In this document: positions 53,388-62,150 of the stretch, piece after piece | How positions within the stretch are numbered: the first letter of the stretch is position 1 | Layout: every line of letters begins with the position of its first letter | Assembly (NCBI RefSeq): GCF_026343335.1 | Contig: NZ_JAPELX010000001.1 | Span: 4,774,001 to 4,838,000, forward strand | DNA from: Streptomyces sp. NBC_00078 | GTDB lineage: Bacteria > Actinomycetota > Actinomycetes > Streptomycetales > Streptomycetaceae | Direction: 5' to 3' | Length of the DNA: 64,000 nucleotides | The notes under the pieces: model-generated | The model's database searches: none | The model's input: only the letters and a program-made list of their open reading frames with translations | Told to the model about the DNA's origin: nothing | Position numbers and translations under genes: made by a program

Positions 53388-54086
53388 TCAGTCGGCCAGC
53401 CGGTTGATGGCAGCGGCGGCGATGCCTTCCATATAGCCGGAGTCGTCGCTGGGCTGACCGGTGAGTTCGACGATGCCGAACCTGTGGCCGCTGCGGATCA
53501 CCGCGACGCCGCCGGCGACCTTGCCGTCGCCACTGTAGGCCGGGTACCAGCTGCCCTCGCCGGCCTTGACGGTGACCGCATGCGCCTCGCCGTAGTACCA
53601 GTGGCCCGCCGGCTCATGCTGGCAGCCGCGCACCAGCTTGTTGAGCTGCTCCTCGTACGAGGCCGCCGACGTGCCGGTGGAACCGTCGGCGGCGGACTCG
53701 GTCAGCGAGGTGCCCTTGGTGTCGAAGGCCCAGGCCACGTCCGCATAGGCGACGGCCTTCCCCTTGGTCAGGGTGCGCATCGTCTCCTCGCCGGAGCACG
53801 CCGAGAGAGCTCGTTTCCCGCTCAGGCCCACGGTCGCGCCGACCGGGGCCAGGCCCTGCTGGAAGAAGTCCTCACTCTGCATCAGGCCGCCGGAGCCGAG
53901 GCCGGGCTCGGCAGCGGTGGCGGTGAGCGCGGTCGCCGACCGGTTCGCCGTACTGGTCTCCGCGCCGGCGGCAGCGGGATGAGTACCGATGACGATCGCG
54001 ATCAGGGCGGTGCCGGCACAGGCAGCCGCTCCCGCCGTACGACCGCGACGCGAGAACCTCTTGCCGACTGCTTGGTGGTCGAACAT
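53388..54086 (-). CDS. Exported protein linked to sigma factor (paralogue 1)
   Basis: 232 aa. Basic, hydrophobic N-terminus (FSRRGRTAGAAACAGTALIA) gives a signal peptide or anchor. The mature domain has CSGEET, then GHWYYGEAHAVTV and KVAGGVAVIRSGHRFGIVEL. The same pattern, in the same order, occurs in the next gene (CTGEKT; THWVYGPTHTIDV; GGIAVLQNGSHYGVLEV), so the two are diverged paralogues. AGGAGA precedes the ATG. Family not recognised. Transcribed in line with the sigma factor gene. Confidence 0.75.
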   Translation of the reverse strand: MFDHQAVGKRFSRRGRTAGAAACAGTALIAIVIGTHPAAAGAETSTANRSATALTATAAEPGLGSGGLMQSEDFFQQGLAPVGATVGLSGKRALSACSGEETMRTLTKGKAVAYADVAWAFDTKGTSLTESAADGSTGTSAASYEEQLNKLVRGCQHEPAGHWYYGEAHAVTVKAGEGSWYPAYSGDGKVAGGVAVIRSGHRFGIVELTGQPSDDSGYMEGIAAAAINRLAD

Positions 54087-54222
54087 CTCATCTCCTGTCT
54101 GGTGGCGACGCGGTTCGCGTCGTCGTACACCAGGGAGATGCCGCGGGTGGGCGAGATGTTGGATGGAAACCAGCGGCGACTGATGTGATCCACCTCACTC
54201 CATCAGGTGGGCTCGGACGGTC

Positions 54223-54969
54223 TCAGAGCCGCGTCACGGCCGCACGGACGATCCGCGTCATCGCAGCCGTGCCCAGGCAGGTGTCGACCTCCAGGACCCC
54301 GTAGTGAGAGCCGTTCTGGAGGACGGCGATGCCGCCGCACGGCTCCTTGCCCCGTGGGGCGGTCCCCGTGCTGTTCAGGTCACCGTCGTACATTCCCATC
54401 CAACTCGCGGTGATGTCCGCCGCCACGTCGATCGTGTGCGTCGGCCCGTAGACCCAGTGGGTGGCCACTTCGCTCTGGCACGGCACTTCCTCCAGCAGCA
54501 GGCGCTGTGCGTAGTTCCGGGCCAGTGCCCGGCTTCCGGCGTCGTCGGCGACTTCGCGGGCGACCTCGTGGTCGATGTTCGCCGCGGTGCCGGGGTCGTG
54601 GTTTCCGGGGTCCTTGAGTGTCACCAGATCGCGGAAGTGCGCGCCGTACGATCCCAGGGTCTGGCCGAGTGTCTTCTCGCCGGTGCAGACCGCGTTGGCG
54701 TAGTTGCCGTCTCCGACACGATCCCGCACCTGGATGCGCTGGGAGACCCCGGCCGTCCTGAACTCGGCGCCCGTCAACAAGTGCCGGTTCGTCATGGGGC
54801 CGCTCGCGGGCTTCGGTGCCGAAGAGCGGGCGCCCGGCGAGGCCGCCGCAGCGCCGGGCGTCGGCGACGGGCCGGTTGGAGTGGAGCGACCGGGCAGGAC
54901 GAACCGGCCCGTCAACAGGCCGAGTCCGATGGCTGCCGTCAGGATGACGGCGATCGTCCGGGTTCGCAC
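54223..54969 (-). CDS. Exported protein linked to sigma factor (paralogue 2)
   Basis: 248 aa, GTG start. N-terminal hydrophobic helix (TIAVILTAAIGLGLLTGRFV), Pro/Ala/Ser linker to ~60, then a domain paralogous to the neighbouring 53388-54086 protein, with Cys residues at equivalent positions (CTGEKT and PCQSEV/ EPCGG). Immediately downstream of the sigma factor (79 nt). Function unknown; possibly an extracytoplasmic partner or target of the sigma factor. Confidence 0.75.
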   Translation of the reverse strand: MRTRTIAVILTAAIGLGLLTGRFVLPGRSTPTGPSPTPGAAAASPGARSSAPKPASGPMTNRHLLTGAEFRTAGVSQRIQVRDRVGDGNYANAVCTGEKTLGQTLGSYGAHFRDLVTLKDPGNHDPGTAANIDHEVAREVADDAGSRALARNYAQRLLLEEVPCQSEVATHWVYGPTHTIDVAADITASWMGMYDGDLNSTGTAPRGKEPCGGIAVLQNGSHYGVLEVDTCLGTAAMTRIVRAAVTRL

Positions 54970-55048
54970 GACAGCCCCTCCCGGCTCTTACTCGGCTGAT
55001 GCGGGCCGGCGCGGGCCGACGCGGGTCGACATGGGAAGCCGGGATGCC

Positions 55049-55594
55049 TCAGCAGGCACCGCCGAGGCGGTCCCGCATGAAGCGACGAGCCTGATGGATA
55101 CGGTCCTTGACCGTGCCCAGGGGAGCGTCGGTGATCTCAGCGACCTGAACATAGGTCAGGTCTCCCAGGTCGCGCAGCACGAAGGATTCCAACAGGGCAG
55201 GATGTCGCTCCTCAAGCGCGGCCAGCGAGTCCATCAGGTCCAGGCGGGTCCCCGCGATGACGCTCGTCGTCCGAGGATCGACACCCTCGGGAAGGACCGC
55301 ATGGCTGTCCTCCGCGCGTCGGCGCATCGAGCGATAGGTGGACCTGGCGGCGTTCGAGGCGATCACCGTCACCCACCCGAGGAACGAGCCTCGCCCGCTG
55401 TACTCGTGCAGATGGGTGCTGATGGACAGCAGAGCGTCCTGCGCGGCCTCTTCGGCGTCGGCGTGGTGCGGAAGGAACCTGGAGCAGCGCCGCATGACCG
55501 TGGGGCGGAGCCTGACGAGAAGGCGTTCCAGGGACGCCCGGTCACCCGCCTGGGCGGACACCACGAGCCGTGTCAGCTCACTCTCGTCGATCAT
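55049..55594 (-). CDS. ECF-like RNA polymerase sigma factor
   Basis: 181 aa. Region 2: RLRPTVMRRCSRFLPHHADA, EEAAQDALLSISTHLHEYSG, FLGWVTVIASNAARSTYRSM. Region 4: LESFVLRDLGDLTYVQVAEI with GTVKDRIHQARRFMRDRL. A strong GGGGGAG seven bases before the ATG fixes the start. No anti-sigma gene with a zinc motif adjoins; the downstream exported proteins and the divergent membrane kinase are the nearest candidates for control. Confidence 0.9.
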   Translation of the reverse strand: MIDESELTRLVVSAQAGDRASLERLLVRLRPTVMRRCSRFLPHHADAEEAAQDALLSISTHLHEYSGRGSFLGWVTVIASNAARSTYRSMRRRAEDSHAVLPEGVDPRTTSVIAGTRLDLMDSLAALEERHPALLESFVLRDLGDLTYVQVAEITDAPLGTVKDRIHQARRFMRDRLGGAC

Positions 55595-55691
55595 CCTGCT
55601 GCTCCCCCGGTTCACGTACGACCGTGGACTTGGACTCCACCTGGCCACCCCGCGGTTCCCGGCCCCATCGCCTCAGGCAAAATGTCGCCGC

Positions 55692-56601
55692 ATGCGGAAG
55701 CTAGGTCGTTACCTCCTTGAGGACAGACTGGGAGCCGGTTCGTTCGCGACGGTCTGGAGAGCATACGATCCTGAACTCGACACGGATGTAGCGGTCAAGG
55801 TGCTGGCCGACAACTGGGCGTCGAACGCCGACGTGCGACAACGGTTCCTGGCGGAGGCGAGGCTGCTCCGAAGGATCTCCAGCCCACGTGTCGTACGCGT
55901 TCACGACGTCGGTGTCCAGGACGAACGACCCTACTTCGTCATGGACTACGTCCGAGGCGGCACGCTGGCCGAGAAGGTCGGGCACTGCCGGCCCGCGGAG
56001 GCACTCCGTCTGGCGGCCGAGGCCGCATACGCCGTCCAGGTGCTCCATGACGCAGGCGTCGTCCACCGTGACATCAAGCCCTCGAACCTCCTGCTCGATG
56101 TCGGCCGTACGCCCACCGCCGTCCTCGTCGCGGACCTCGGCAGCGCGAAGCAGCTGGCCGACGCGTCCGGGCTGACCGTGACCACGGGCACTCCCGCATA
56201 CATGGCGCCCGAACAGGTTCTCCAGACCGGCGGGTTCGACGGCCGGGCCGACGTATACGCCCTCGGGGTCGTCGCCTACGAGCTGTTGACCGGGCGCAAG
56301 CCGTTCGGTTCGGGCGGCCGCACCACCCTTGCGGCGGCGCAGGCACCGCCGCCATCGTCGCCGACGCTTCCCAGAGAGCTGGGGGCTCCGAACGGCATCG
56401 ACACTCTTCTTCGTGCCGCGCTGTCCGTGGAACCCGAGAACCGACCCCCCCACCGCGCAGGCGTTCGCGGATGCACTGTTGTCCCAAGAGGGAGAGGAGC
56501 CGGTGCCGGCCAGGTCCTCAAGACCGACACCCCTCGCGGTCTGGCTCGCGGCGGGTGCGGTGTTCCTCGTGACAACGGTGCTGACCTGGTTGTCCCGCTG
56601 A
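55692..56601 (+). pseudogene. Membrane Ser/Thr protein kinase, frameshifted at a C7 run
   Basis: Kinase domain complete: LGAGSFATVWRA, VAVKVL with the ATP Lys, VVHRDIKPSNLLLD, DLGSAKQ (DLG in place of DFG), GTPAYMAPEQ. The natural end, PPTAQAFADALLSQEGEEPV to a transmembrane helix AVWLAAGAVFLVTTVLTWL, lies in the next frame. Seven C at 56445-56451, where six would keep frame, cause the break after about residue 254. As written, translation instead runs on in an unrelated frame. It may be a real mutation, a phase-variable tract or a sequencing error. Divergent from the sigma factor. Confidence 0.8.
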
Positions 56602-56888
56602 AGGTGTGGGGTTCGTCAGGGCCGAGGCCTGCGCCGAAGGCATGCACGGACGCGATCAAGTGCGTTCCGTCGGGCGCTAGGAGCAAGTCGGTCAGGCGAG
56701 GGTGTGTGGCGAACAGGTCGTGGAACGAGGTGGCACCATCCAAGGCGCGGAACATGACGATCATCCTGCCCGCCCGCCGAACTGTGGCAGGGGTCCGACG
56801 ATCTGAGCGGACCGGACCGAGGAGTACCGGCTCGGCGGTAGTGCCTCCGACGGAGCGTGGCCGATTCGAACTGACCGCAGCGCGTCTC

Positions 56889-57389
56889 CTAGGGCAGGGA
56901 ACGGGTGAGCCACACCACTTCGCCACTGTCTTCGGCCGAGACGTGGTCGCGCTGGAACCCAAGCTTTTCGAGGACGCGAAACGATGGCGCGTTCCAGGGA
57001 CGCACCGTCGACCAGAGCCGTTTCCGCCCGGTCGCGATCGCCGCGTCGAGCACCGCGGACGCCGCCTCGGTGGCATAGCCCTGCCCGTGCACGCGCCGGA
57101 ACAGCTCATAGGCGATCTCCGGCTCGTCAACAGAGGCCCGACCGACAGTGAGCCCGCAATACCCGATGAAGTCGCCCGCTTCGCGGCGGATGACAGGCAG
57201 CAGAGCAATCCCTGTCAGCGCCGACGCAGCCCGCTGATCCTCGATCATCCGCCGGTTGTCCTCGATCGACGGCATGCCACCACCCCGTTCGGCGACGAGC
57301 ACGCGATGGCCGTCGATGTCGGACTCGGTCCACTGACGCAACGTCAGCCGGGCGGTGTCGAGTTGGAGCGGCATCGGCCAATACGGCAT
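56889..57389 (-). CDS. GNAT-family N-acetyltransferase
   Basis: 166 aa. Acetyltransf_3 (RimJ/RimL-like) pattern: LDTARLTLRQWTESDIDGHR, DFIGYCGLTVG, YELFRRVHGQGYATEAASAV (acetyl-CoA P-loop Q/R-x-x-G-x-A), and VRPWNAPSFRVLEKLGFQRD. Complete length. Substrate unknown. It lies between the broken kinase and an integrase fossil, so may be element cargo. Confidence 0.9.
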   Translation of the reverse strand: MPYWPMPLQLDTARLTLRQWTESDIDGHRVLVAERGGGMPSIEDNRRMIEDQRAASALTGIALLPVIRREAGDFIGYCGLTVGRASVDEPEIAYELFRRVHGQGYATEAASAVLDAAIATGRKRLWSTVRPWNAPSFRVLEKLGFQRDHVSAEDSGEVVWLTRSLP

Positions 57390-57492
57390 GGCGACACCCT
57401 ATCGACGCCACTCCCCAAGCCGGGCGACTGAGACCACGTGAGACGGGCAACCGTGGTCTGTCTCAACGAACCGAGCCCACGCATCACGCAGG

Positions 57493-58040
57493 TCAGCGAG
57501 ACGCAGCACAAGGAAGCGGTTGAGCGAGCCGCCCGACGTAGCGGCGACCGCCCTCCAGCCGAAGGCGCGGGACCTCCAGGGTCAGCAACGAAGCCCCCTC
57601 CGTCAGTCGAATCCCGGAGGAGAACAGCAGATCAGCGAAGGCACCGTTGCGATCGGCCAGTCGCCCGGCCCACCTGGCTGACGGCAAGCCGTCAGCGCCA
57701 TACCCCCGCATACCGACCTCCACCCAACGGCGAAATGCCCGCGGCGTCAGCCAACGGACCTCACTGGCACGGGCGTTCCTCGCCCAGGCCGCCGGCACCA
57801 GCACACGCGGACCGCTCCTCCCGGCCACCGACCGCATGATCACCGGGCTGAGCGTGACGTGATCTCGCTGCACCGCCCACTCGTACAGCCGGATCAGAGC
57901 GGCCAGCCCGCGGTTCCACCGTGCCCCACCGACCCGGCGCGGATTCCGCAGCGAGCGGGTCCGCCAGTCCTCGAAGTCCCACAGATCATCTGCTGTGGCG
58001 TCACGCCATGTCTTCCCGCGCCCCCACAGGAAGTCGCCAG
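57493..58040 (-). pseudogene. Tyrosine integrase fossil, middle part
   Basis: A minus-strand open frame encodes the core-binding domain (FLWGRGKTWRDATADDLWDF, GGARWNRGLAALIRLYEWAV) and the start of the catalytic domain (RWLTPRAFRRWVEVGMRGYG, RNGAFADLLFSSGIRLTEGA, where the first catalytic Arg lies in GIRLTEGA). It stops at 57493 after GRRYVGRLAQ, losing the H-x-x-R and Tyr boxes. No proper start. The remainder of 57390-58209 holds nothing else I can support. Confidence 0.75.
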
Positions 58041-58209
58041 AGCGGGGCCGCGCGCCACCGGCGGGCCGGCAGAGCCTCCGGACCGAACGCGATCAGGGCA
58101 TGGCGAAGGCGCTCGCAGAACGTGCGCCCCGGGGCGTCCGCACCCGGGGCGCACGTTCGTGTCGACCGGGGCGAGTATCCGCGACGGCGCCGTATGCCGG
58201 ACGGTGGTG

Positions 58210-59574
58210 CTACCGCTGCCCGCCTTCGGCCTGGTCGTCGATCCCGCCGGAAGCCCCGGTCACGCCGGCCACGAAGGTCGTCACGCTTCGAGCGGGAAGC
58301 GTGGCGGTGAAGGAGCCGTTCGACACGCCGGTCGTGCCCTGGGACGCGACGTTCCTGCTCGCATCGGTCAGCCAGGACGCGACACTGGAAATCCTGCTGT
58401 TCGCCAGGGAGAACTGCTGGCTCACCGCGGCAGTCCCCTTGTTGATGGCAACGACGACGACCGTGGGCTGACCGCCCCGGTACGCCGAGACGTAGACGTT
58501 CGGCGCCGGGTTCGCCGTCGCCTCGATCCGCACGTGTCCGGGGCGGACGAACCTCGCGAAGTGTGCCATGGTGGCGCCGCGCTTGCTGATCCGGCCGTCC
58601 TCCCGCATGGGGCCGTAGCTGCGCCGGATGTACCACCAGATGTACGCCTGGAACTCGGCGTCCACCATGGCGTGGTGGATGTGCTCCCCCACGTCGAGCG
58701 CCTGGGGCCAGAGGTCCGCCGAATCGGTGCTGTTGGGGTAGTAGACCTCGGTCATCCAGAGTTCTTTGCCCGCGCCCTTCTGTTTGAAGAGGGGATAGGG
58801 GAAGTCCGCGAACGGCGTGCCGTAGAGGTGGGCCCCGATGATGTCCACGTTGGCGAGCGCCACGGAGTCGTTGAGGATCGGGTCCGACATGTTCTTCCGG
58901 TACTGGAAGGACTCGGGCGCGATGACCCTGGTGCCGATCGAGCCGGCGTTCTCCCGCAGGAACCGGACCATTTCGGCGGGGGTCCACCACGTCCAGTCCT
59001 GAGCGTAATCGGGCTCGTTCTGCACCGATATGCCGTACAGGTTCACCCCGTTGTTCCGCAGGAACCCGTTGAAGTCGTTGAGGTGCTGGGCATAGGCGCC
59101 GTACATGTCGTACCTGAGGCGTCTCGCGTTGGTCTGACTGCCGTGGGCGAAGGTCTCGACCATGTCGGCGGGGGGATTCCACGGCGACGCGATGACGGTC
59201 GCCCCGAGCTCGGTCGCGCGCCTCGCCGTCGCCACATCACGGTTCCAGTCCGCCCGATTCTCGGGTACGGGAATCCTCAGCACGGATAACCCCAGCCGGT
59301 CCTCGCCGGTGCCGAACGCCGTGTCCCGCTGGGCGGCTGTCAGGTCGCCGATCCACGCCGAGTGGGTCATGCCGCCGAAGCCCCGAATCGTCTGCCGCCG
59401 CGCCGACGGGTCGATGACCGCCGAGGCGGCAGCAGTCGCGGCCGTGGCTTCGGAAGCCTCCACGGTCGACGCCGTGGCCGTGAGGACCGGCAGGGCCCCC
59501 AACGTCACCAGGACGGTTCTGCGGCTCGGCGATCGACGCTCGGTGCTCACGGGCTCATTCCGATCCTGCGTCAT
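58210..59574 (-). CDS. Secreted GH30-family glycoside hydrolase
   Basis: 454 aa. Tat/Sec-like signal (SPSRRTVLVTLGALPVLTAT). TIM-barrel GH30 motifs: IRGFGGMTHSAWIGDL, VLRIPVPENRADWNRD, catalytic acid/base Glu in YGISVQNEPDY (~188), nucleophile Glu in ELWMTEVYYPNS (~276), and the side beta-domain (SLANSRISSVASWLTDASRN). Nearest to the glucuronoxylanase-type subfamily of GH30. GGAG five bases before the ATG. A LacI-type operator lies 46 bp upstream, so carbohydrate-controlled expression is likely. Confidence 0.9.
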   Translation of the reverse strand: MTQDRNEPVSTERRSPSRRTVLVTLGALPVLTATASTVEASEATAATAAASAVIDPSARRQTIRGFGGMTHSAWIGDLTAAQRDTAFGTGEDRLGLSVLRIPVPENRADWNRDVATARRATELGATVIASPWNPPADMVETFAHGSQTNARRLRYDMYGAYAQHLNDFNGFLRNNGVNLYGISVQNEPDYAQDWTWWTPAEMVRFLRENAGSIGTRVIAPESFQYRKNMSDPILNDSVALANVDIIGAHLYGTPFADFPYPLFKQKGAGKELWMTEVYYPNSTDSADLWPQALDVGEHIHHAMVDAEFQAYIWWYIRRSYGPMREDGRISKRGATMAHFARFVRPGHVRIEATANPAPNVYVSAYRGGQPTVVVVAINKGTAAVSQQFSLANSRISSVASWLTDASRNVASQGTTGVSNGSFTATLPARSVTTFVAGVTGASGGIDDQAEGGQR

Positions 59575-59619
59575 GTCTCCTCTTCGTGGTTGTCGGTGCG
59601 GACCTGACCGGCGCGCGTT

Positions 59620-59633
59620 TGGTAGCGCTCTCA
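59620..59633. promoter_or_regulatory. LacI/CebR-type operator upstream of the GH30 gene
   Basis: TGGTAGCGCTCTCA matches the palindromic consensus TGGGAGCGCTCCCA at 12 of 14 positions, including the central AGCGCT. It sits 46 bp upstream of the GH30 start, where a repressor would block transcription. Confidence 0.65.
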
Positions 59634-59903
59634 TTCGAGCGAAGGACCACGCGCTGGTCTTACGGAAGGGAGGTGCTGTCGCTCGTTGCCTCGGCCTGCC
59701 CCGGGCGGCTTGGCGAGCCACCTACGCCGTTCGAAGTCGCGAACAGCGTGCAGGATTACGCCTGTTGGGTAAGTCGGCAAGCTAACGACTACCACTCGCC
59801 ACCGCAAGCCTCAGCCTCAGCCTCAGCGTGCGACGAGTGTGGGCGGGATGGTCGCAGCGAAGCCGGCGAAGCACCACTGCACTGTCGAGCCGATCAGGCA
59901 GCT

Positions 59904-60165
59904 GTCCGAGCCAACAGCAAAGGCAGGCGGCGCCGCTTCGGGGCGATCAGACGGCTTTCCTCCGGCCGATGCCAGGCTCGATATCCGGGGCCCGAGGGCG
60001 TAATGCGTCCGGCCCCGGTCACCTTCAAGACGACGGCAGGACACGGACGACTGGCTTGCTGAGAAGCAGACGGAGATCCGCCATGGCGAGTGTCGTGACC
60101 CGGAGGCCGGTGCCGTGGGCTTCCGTACTTGCGCCGATAGGTGGGTGGAGGAACGGGATGATCGA
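59904..60165 (+). pseudogene. Tyrosine integrase fossil, N-terminal part
   Basis: Plus-strand reading NSKGRRRRFGAIRRLSSGRC, QARYPGPEGVMRPAPVTFKT, then after a frameshift near 60040 DDWLAEKQTEIRHGECRDPE and VGFRTCADRWVEERD. This is the AP2-like arm-binding domain and start of the core-binding domain of actinobacterial integrases. Everything after about residue 85 is gone. Opposite in strand and non-overlapping in domain content with the 57493-58040 fossil. The gap 59575-59903 holds only the operator and three GCCTCA hexamers (59808-59825). Confidence 0.75.
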
Positions 60166-60189
60166 CGAGGCCCGCGCCCTCGGGGAGGG

Positions 60190-60624
60190 TCACTCGGTGC
60201 CGGCGGGACGGTGAGCGTCCTCGTCCGGGAAGAGGGTTGCGGCCACGTGCCGGGTGTCGGCGTATTCGATGACCGAGGCGATCCTGCCGCCGCGGACCGT
60301 GTAGATGCCGAGGCAACGGTTGTCGTAGGTGTCGCCGCGTACGGTCGTGGCCCTGGCGGTCCATTCGGCCACCACGCGGTCGCCCTCGGCGATGGTGCTG
60401 ACCAGTTCGATTTCCAGGGTGCCGGGGACGAAGGCAGGTCCCATGCCGCCGAGGAACTCGTTGATGATCGCGTCGCGTCCGTGCCACAACTTGGAGATGG
60501 GCAGGTCGCCCGGATAGTGCCGGCTCGCGTCCGCATGGAAGCTGTCGTGGATGACGTCGCCGTCGCCGTCGCGCACGGCCTCGACATAGCGGATGACGAT
60601 GGCCCTGGGATCGCTGGTGATCAT
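60190..60624 (-). CDS. SnoaL/NTF2-like protein
   Basis: 144 aa. NTF2-like fold pattern: VIRYVEAVRDGDGDVIHDSF, WHGRDAIINEFLGGMG, LVSTIAEGDRVVAEWTARAT, NRCLGIYTVRGGRIASVIEY. GAAGGAG seven bases upstream fixes the ATG. Such proteins are small-molecule isomerases, hydrolases or binding proteins; nothing here sets the substrate. The downstream gene is a broken quinone reductase, which may have been its partner. Confidence 0.88.
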   Translation of the reverse strand: MITSDPRAIVIRYVEAVRDGDGDVIHDSFHADASRHYPGDLPISKLWHGRDAIINEFLGGMGPAFVPGTLEIELVSTIAEGDRVVAEWTARATTVRGDTYDNRCLGIYTVRGGRIASVIEYADTRHVAATLFPDEDAHRPAGTE

Positions 60625-60664
60625 GATTCTGCTCCTTCGGCCGGTCTTGCCGCCGGTCGTTTCG

Positions 60665-60724
60665 GTGAGGTTCAGGACAGCGTGGTGAGGTTCAGGACAG
60701 GGTGGTGAGCTTCAGGACATGCTG
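60665..60724. repeat. 20-bp tandem repeat, three units, at the qor 3' end
   Basis: GTGAGGTTCAGGACAGCGTG (60665-60684), one-mismatch copy (60685-60704) and a third, diverged copy (60705-60724) that includes the stop codon of the minus-strand qor remnant. It appears to be a local duplication of the gene's last codons. Confidence 0.85.
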
Positions 60725-61241
60725 AGGACGGCCTTGCCGCGGATCCGGCGGTCGCGCAGGTCGGCGAGGACGGTCGCGGTGTCGGCCCAGTCGGTGACAC
60801 GGCCGATCTCGGGGTGCAGTCGGCCTTCGGCGGTCAGCCGGACGAGCGTCGCCAGATCCTCGTCGAGGCGGCTGTCCGCGTCGAGGTAGTGGAAATGACG
60901 GATGGAAGCCGATTCGGGCCCGGTGAAGAAGTCGAAGAAGTCGAGCGTCGCCGGCATGCGGCTGGCCTGCCCGAACCAGATCACCGTGCCGCGCCTGGCG
61001 AGCCGCGCGAGCGCGAGGGAGAGTGCCGGCCCGCCGGTCGACTCCAGCACGATGTCGTAAGGGCCCTGAGCATCGGTGACGTGGTGCACGACATCGGTGG
61101 CGCCGAGTTCCGCGAGCCGCGCGCCGCGCTCGGCGTTCCTGGTCACGGCGGTGACCTGGGCCCCGGCGGCGGTCGCCGGCTCGGTGACGAAGTGGCCCAC
61201 ACCCCCGGAAGCACCGGTCAGCAGGATCCGCCGTCGCGACA
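60712..61241 (-). pseudogene. Zinc-type quinone reductase/alcohol dehydrogenase lacking its N-terminus
   Basis: About 175 codons survive: the Rossmann NADP-binding half (RRILLTGASGGVGHFVTEPA, ELGATDVVHHVTDAQGPYDI, GTVIWFGQAS) to the proper C-terminal DRRIRGKAVLSMS. The GroES-like catalytic half is absent. Upstream of residue ~1 of this piece the frame is not MDR-like and instead abuts a lysR fragment on the other strand. Confidence 0.8.
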
Positions 61242-61247
61242 GCCCGG

Positions 61248-61760
61248 ACCCTGCACTTCGGGAGGGCCGCCGAAGAGCTGAACACCAGCCAGCAGGCGCT
61301 GTCCAAGCGCATAGCGCGGCTGGAGAAGCAGCTGTCCGTGCAGCTGTTCGGGCGCCAGGGTGGGGTCCGGCTGAGCGAGGCGGGGGAGCGGTTTCTGCCG
61401 GCCGCACTCGACGCGCTCGCTGCGGGCGATCGCGCGATCGCGGCGGTGACGGATGCCGGACCGGTCGTACGGATCGACACCTGGGGACATCTGTACGCGC
61501 CGATGCGCACGGTCGCCGACGCGGTACAGGCACTCGGCCCGGTGCGGTGGGAGCCGAGCCCCGGACGGGACTGGCCGTCGGTGGCGGAGGCGTTGCTGCG
61601 CGGCGACACCGATCTCGGATTCGGCCGGGTCCACCCCTCCCTGACGGCCGGGACGCGAGCCTCACCCAGCGGCTGGTACGGCTGGAACCCGTCGACGCAG
61701 TCGTCGGCGGCGGCGCGGCCACGGCGACGGACGTCGACGTCTGCCCGGGACTCCTGACCT
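61248..61760 (+). pseudogene. LysR-family regulator truncated at both ends
   Basis: Begins inside the HTH (TLHFGRAAEELNTSQQALSK, RIARLEKQLSVQLFGRQGGV) with no start codon, and runs into the effector domain (VRIDTWGHLYAPMRTVADAV, LLRGDTDLGFGRVHPSLT). A frameshift near 61645-61655 moves the natural frame (ASLTQRLVRLEPVDAVVGG) to another phase, then homology ends. Head-to-head with the qor remnant with only a few bp between. Confidence 0.8.
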
Positions 61761-61946
61761 CTCGCCGGGCAGACGGCAACCCGATGGCCTCGAACCGTGT
61801 CCCGCGTGGGCCTCGCATTTCAAGCAAGTTGCCTGCTGAGCAGTGCAGTTGGGGAAGAACACCGATCGGGCCCTTGCACCCCGTGTGCCCCCGCCCGCCC
61901 TGAGCCGGACGGGCCAGGACCTGCTCGAAGGTCTCCACCAATGGAT

Positions 61947-62024
61947 AAACCCCAGGCCACTGATCTGGGGTTTCAAAATGGAGCGGGTGACGAGAGTCGA
62001 ACTCGCACTCTCAGCTTGGGAAGC
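61947..62024 (-). tRNA. att-like remnant B: 3' half of tRNA-Gly(CCC) with terminator
   Basis: Minus strand, 5' to 3': CTTCCCAAGCTGAGAGTGCG (anticodon loop with CCC, anticodon 3' stem, variable region), AGTTCGACTCTCGTCACCCG (T-arm and acceptor), discriminator and CCA, then hairpin AAACCCCAG/CTGGGGTTT. The 5' half of the tRNA is missing, so it is not a working tRNA. Such 3' halves are left as attL/attR by tyrosine-integrase elements. Confidence 0.75.
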
Positions 62025-62132
62025 GACGGCGCTTGCGTGGCCGTATGGCCACTGACCTGCGTGGATGCATCGCCCCTCCGTCGTTGCCTGTGCCTGGCTG
62101 GACCGCTGTTGCCTGTGGTTGTCCGCTCTTAT

Positions 62133-62150
62133 GGGCACGCTGTGGGCACG
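62133..62150. repeat. GGGCACG direct repeats beside att remnant B
   Basis: GGGCACG at 62133-62139 and 62144-62150 (11-bp period), preceded by ACCGCTGTTG...GTGGTTG. The same arrangement follows remnant C at 63695-63712. The period and position suit integrase arm-type sites. The rest of 62025-62500 holds no gene I can support. Confidence 0.5.
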
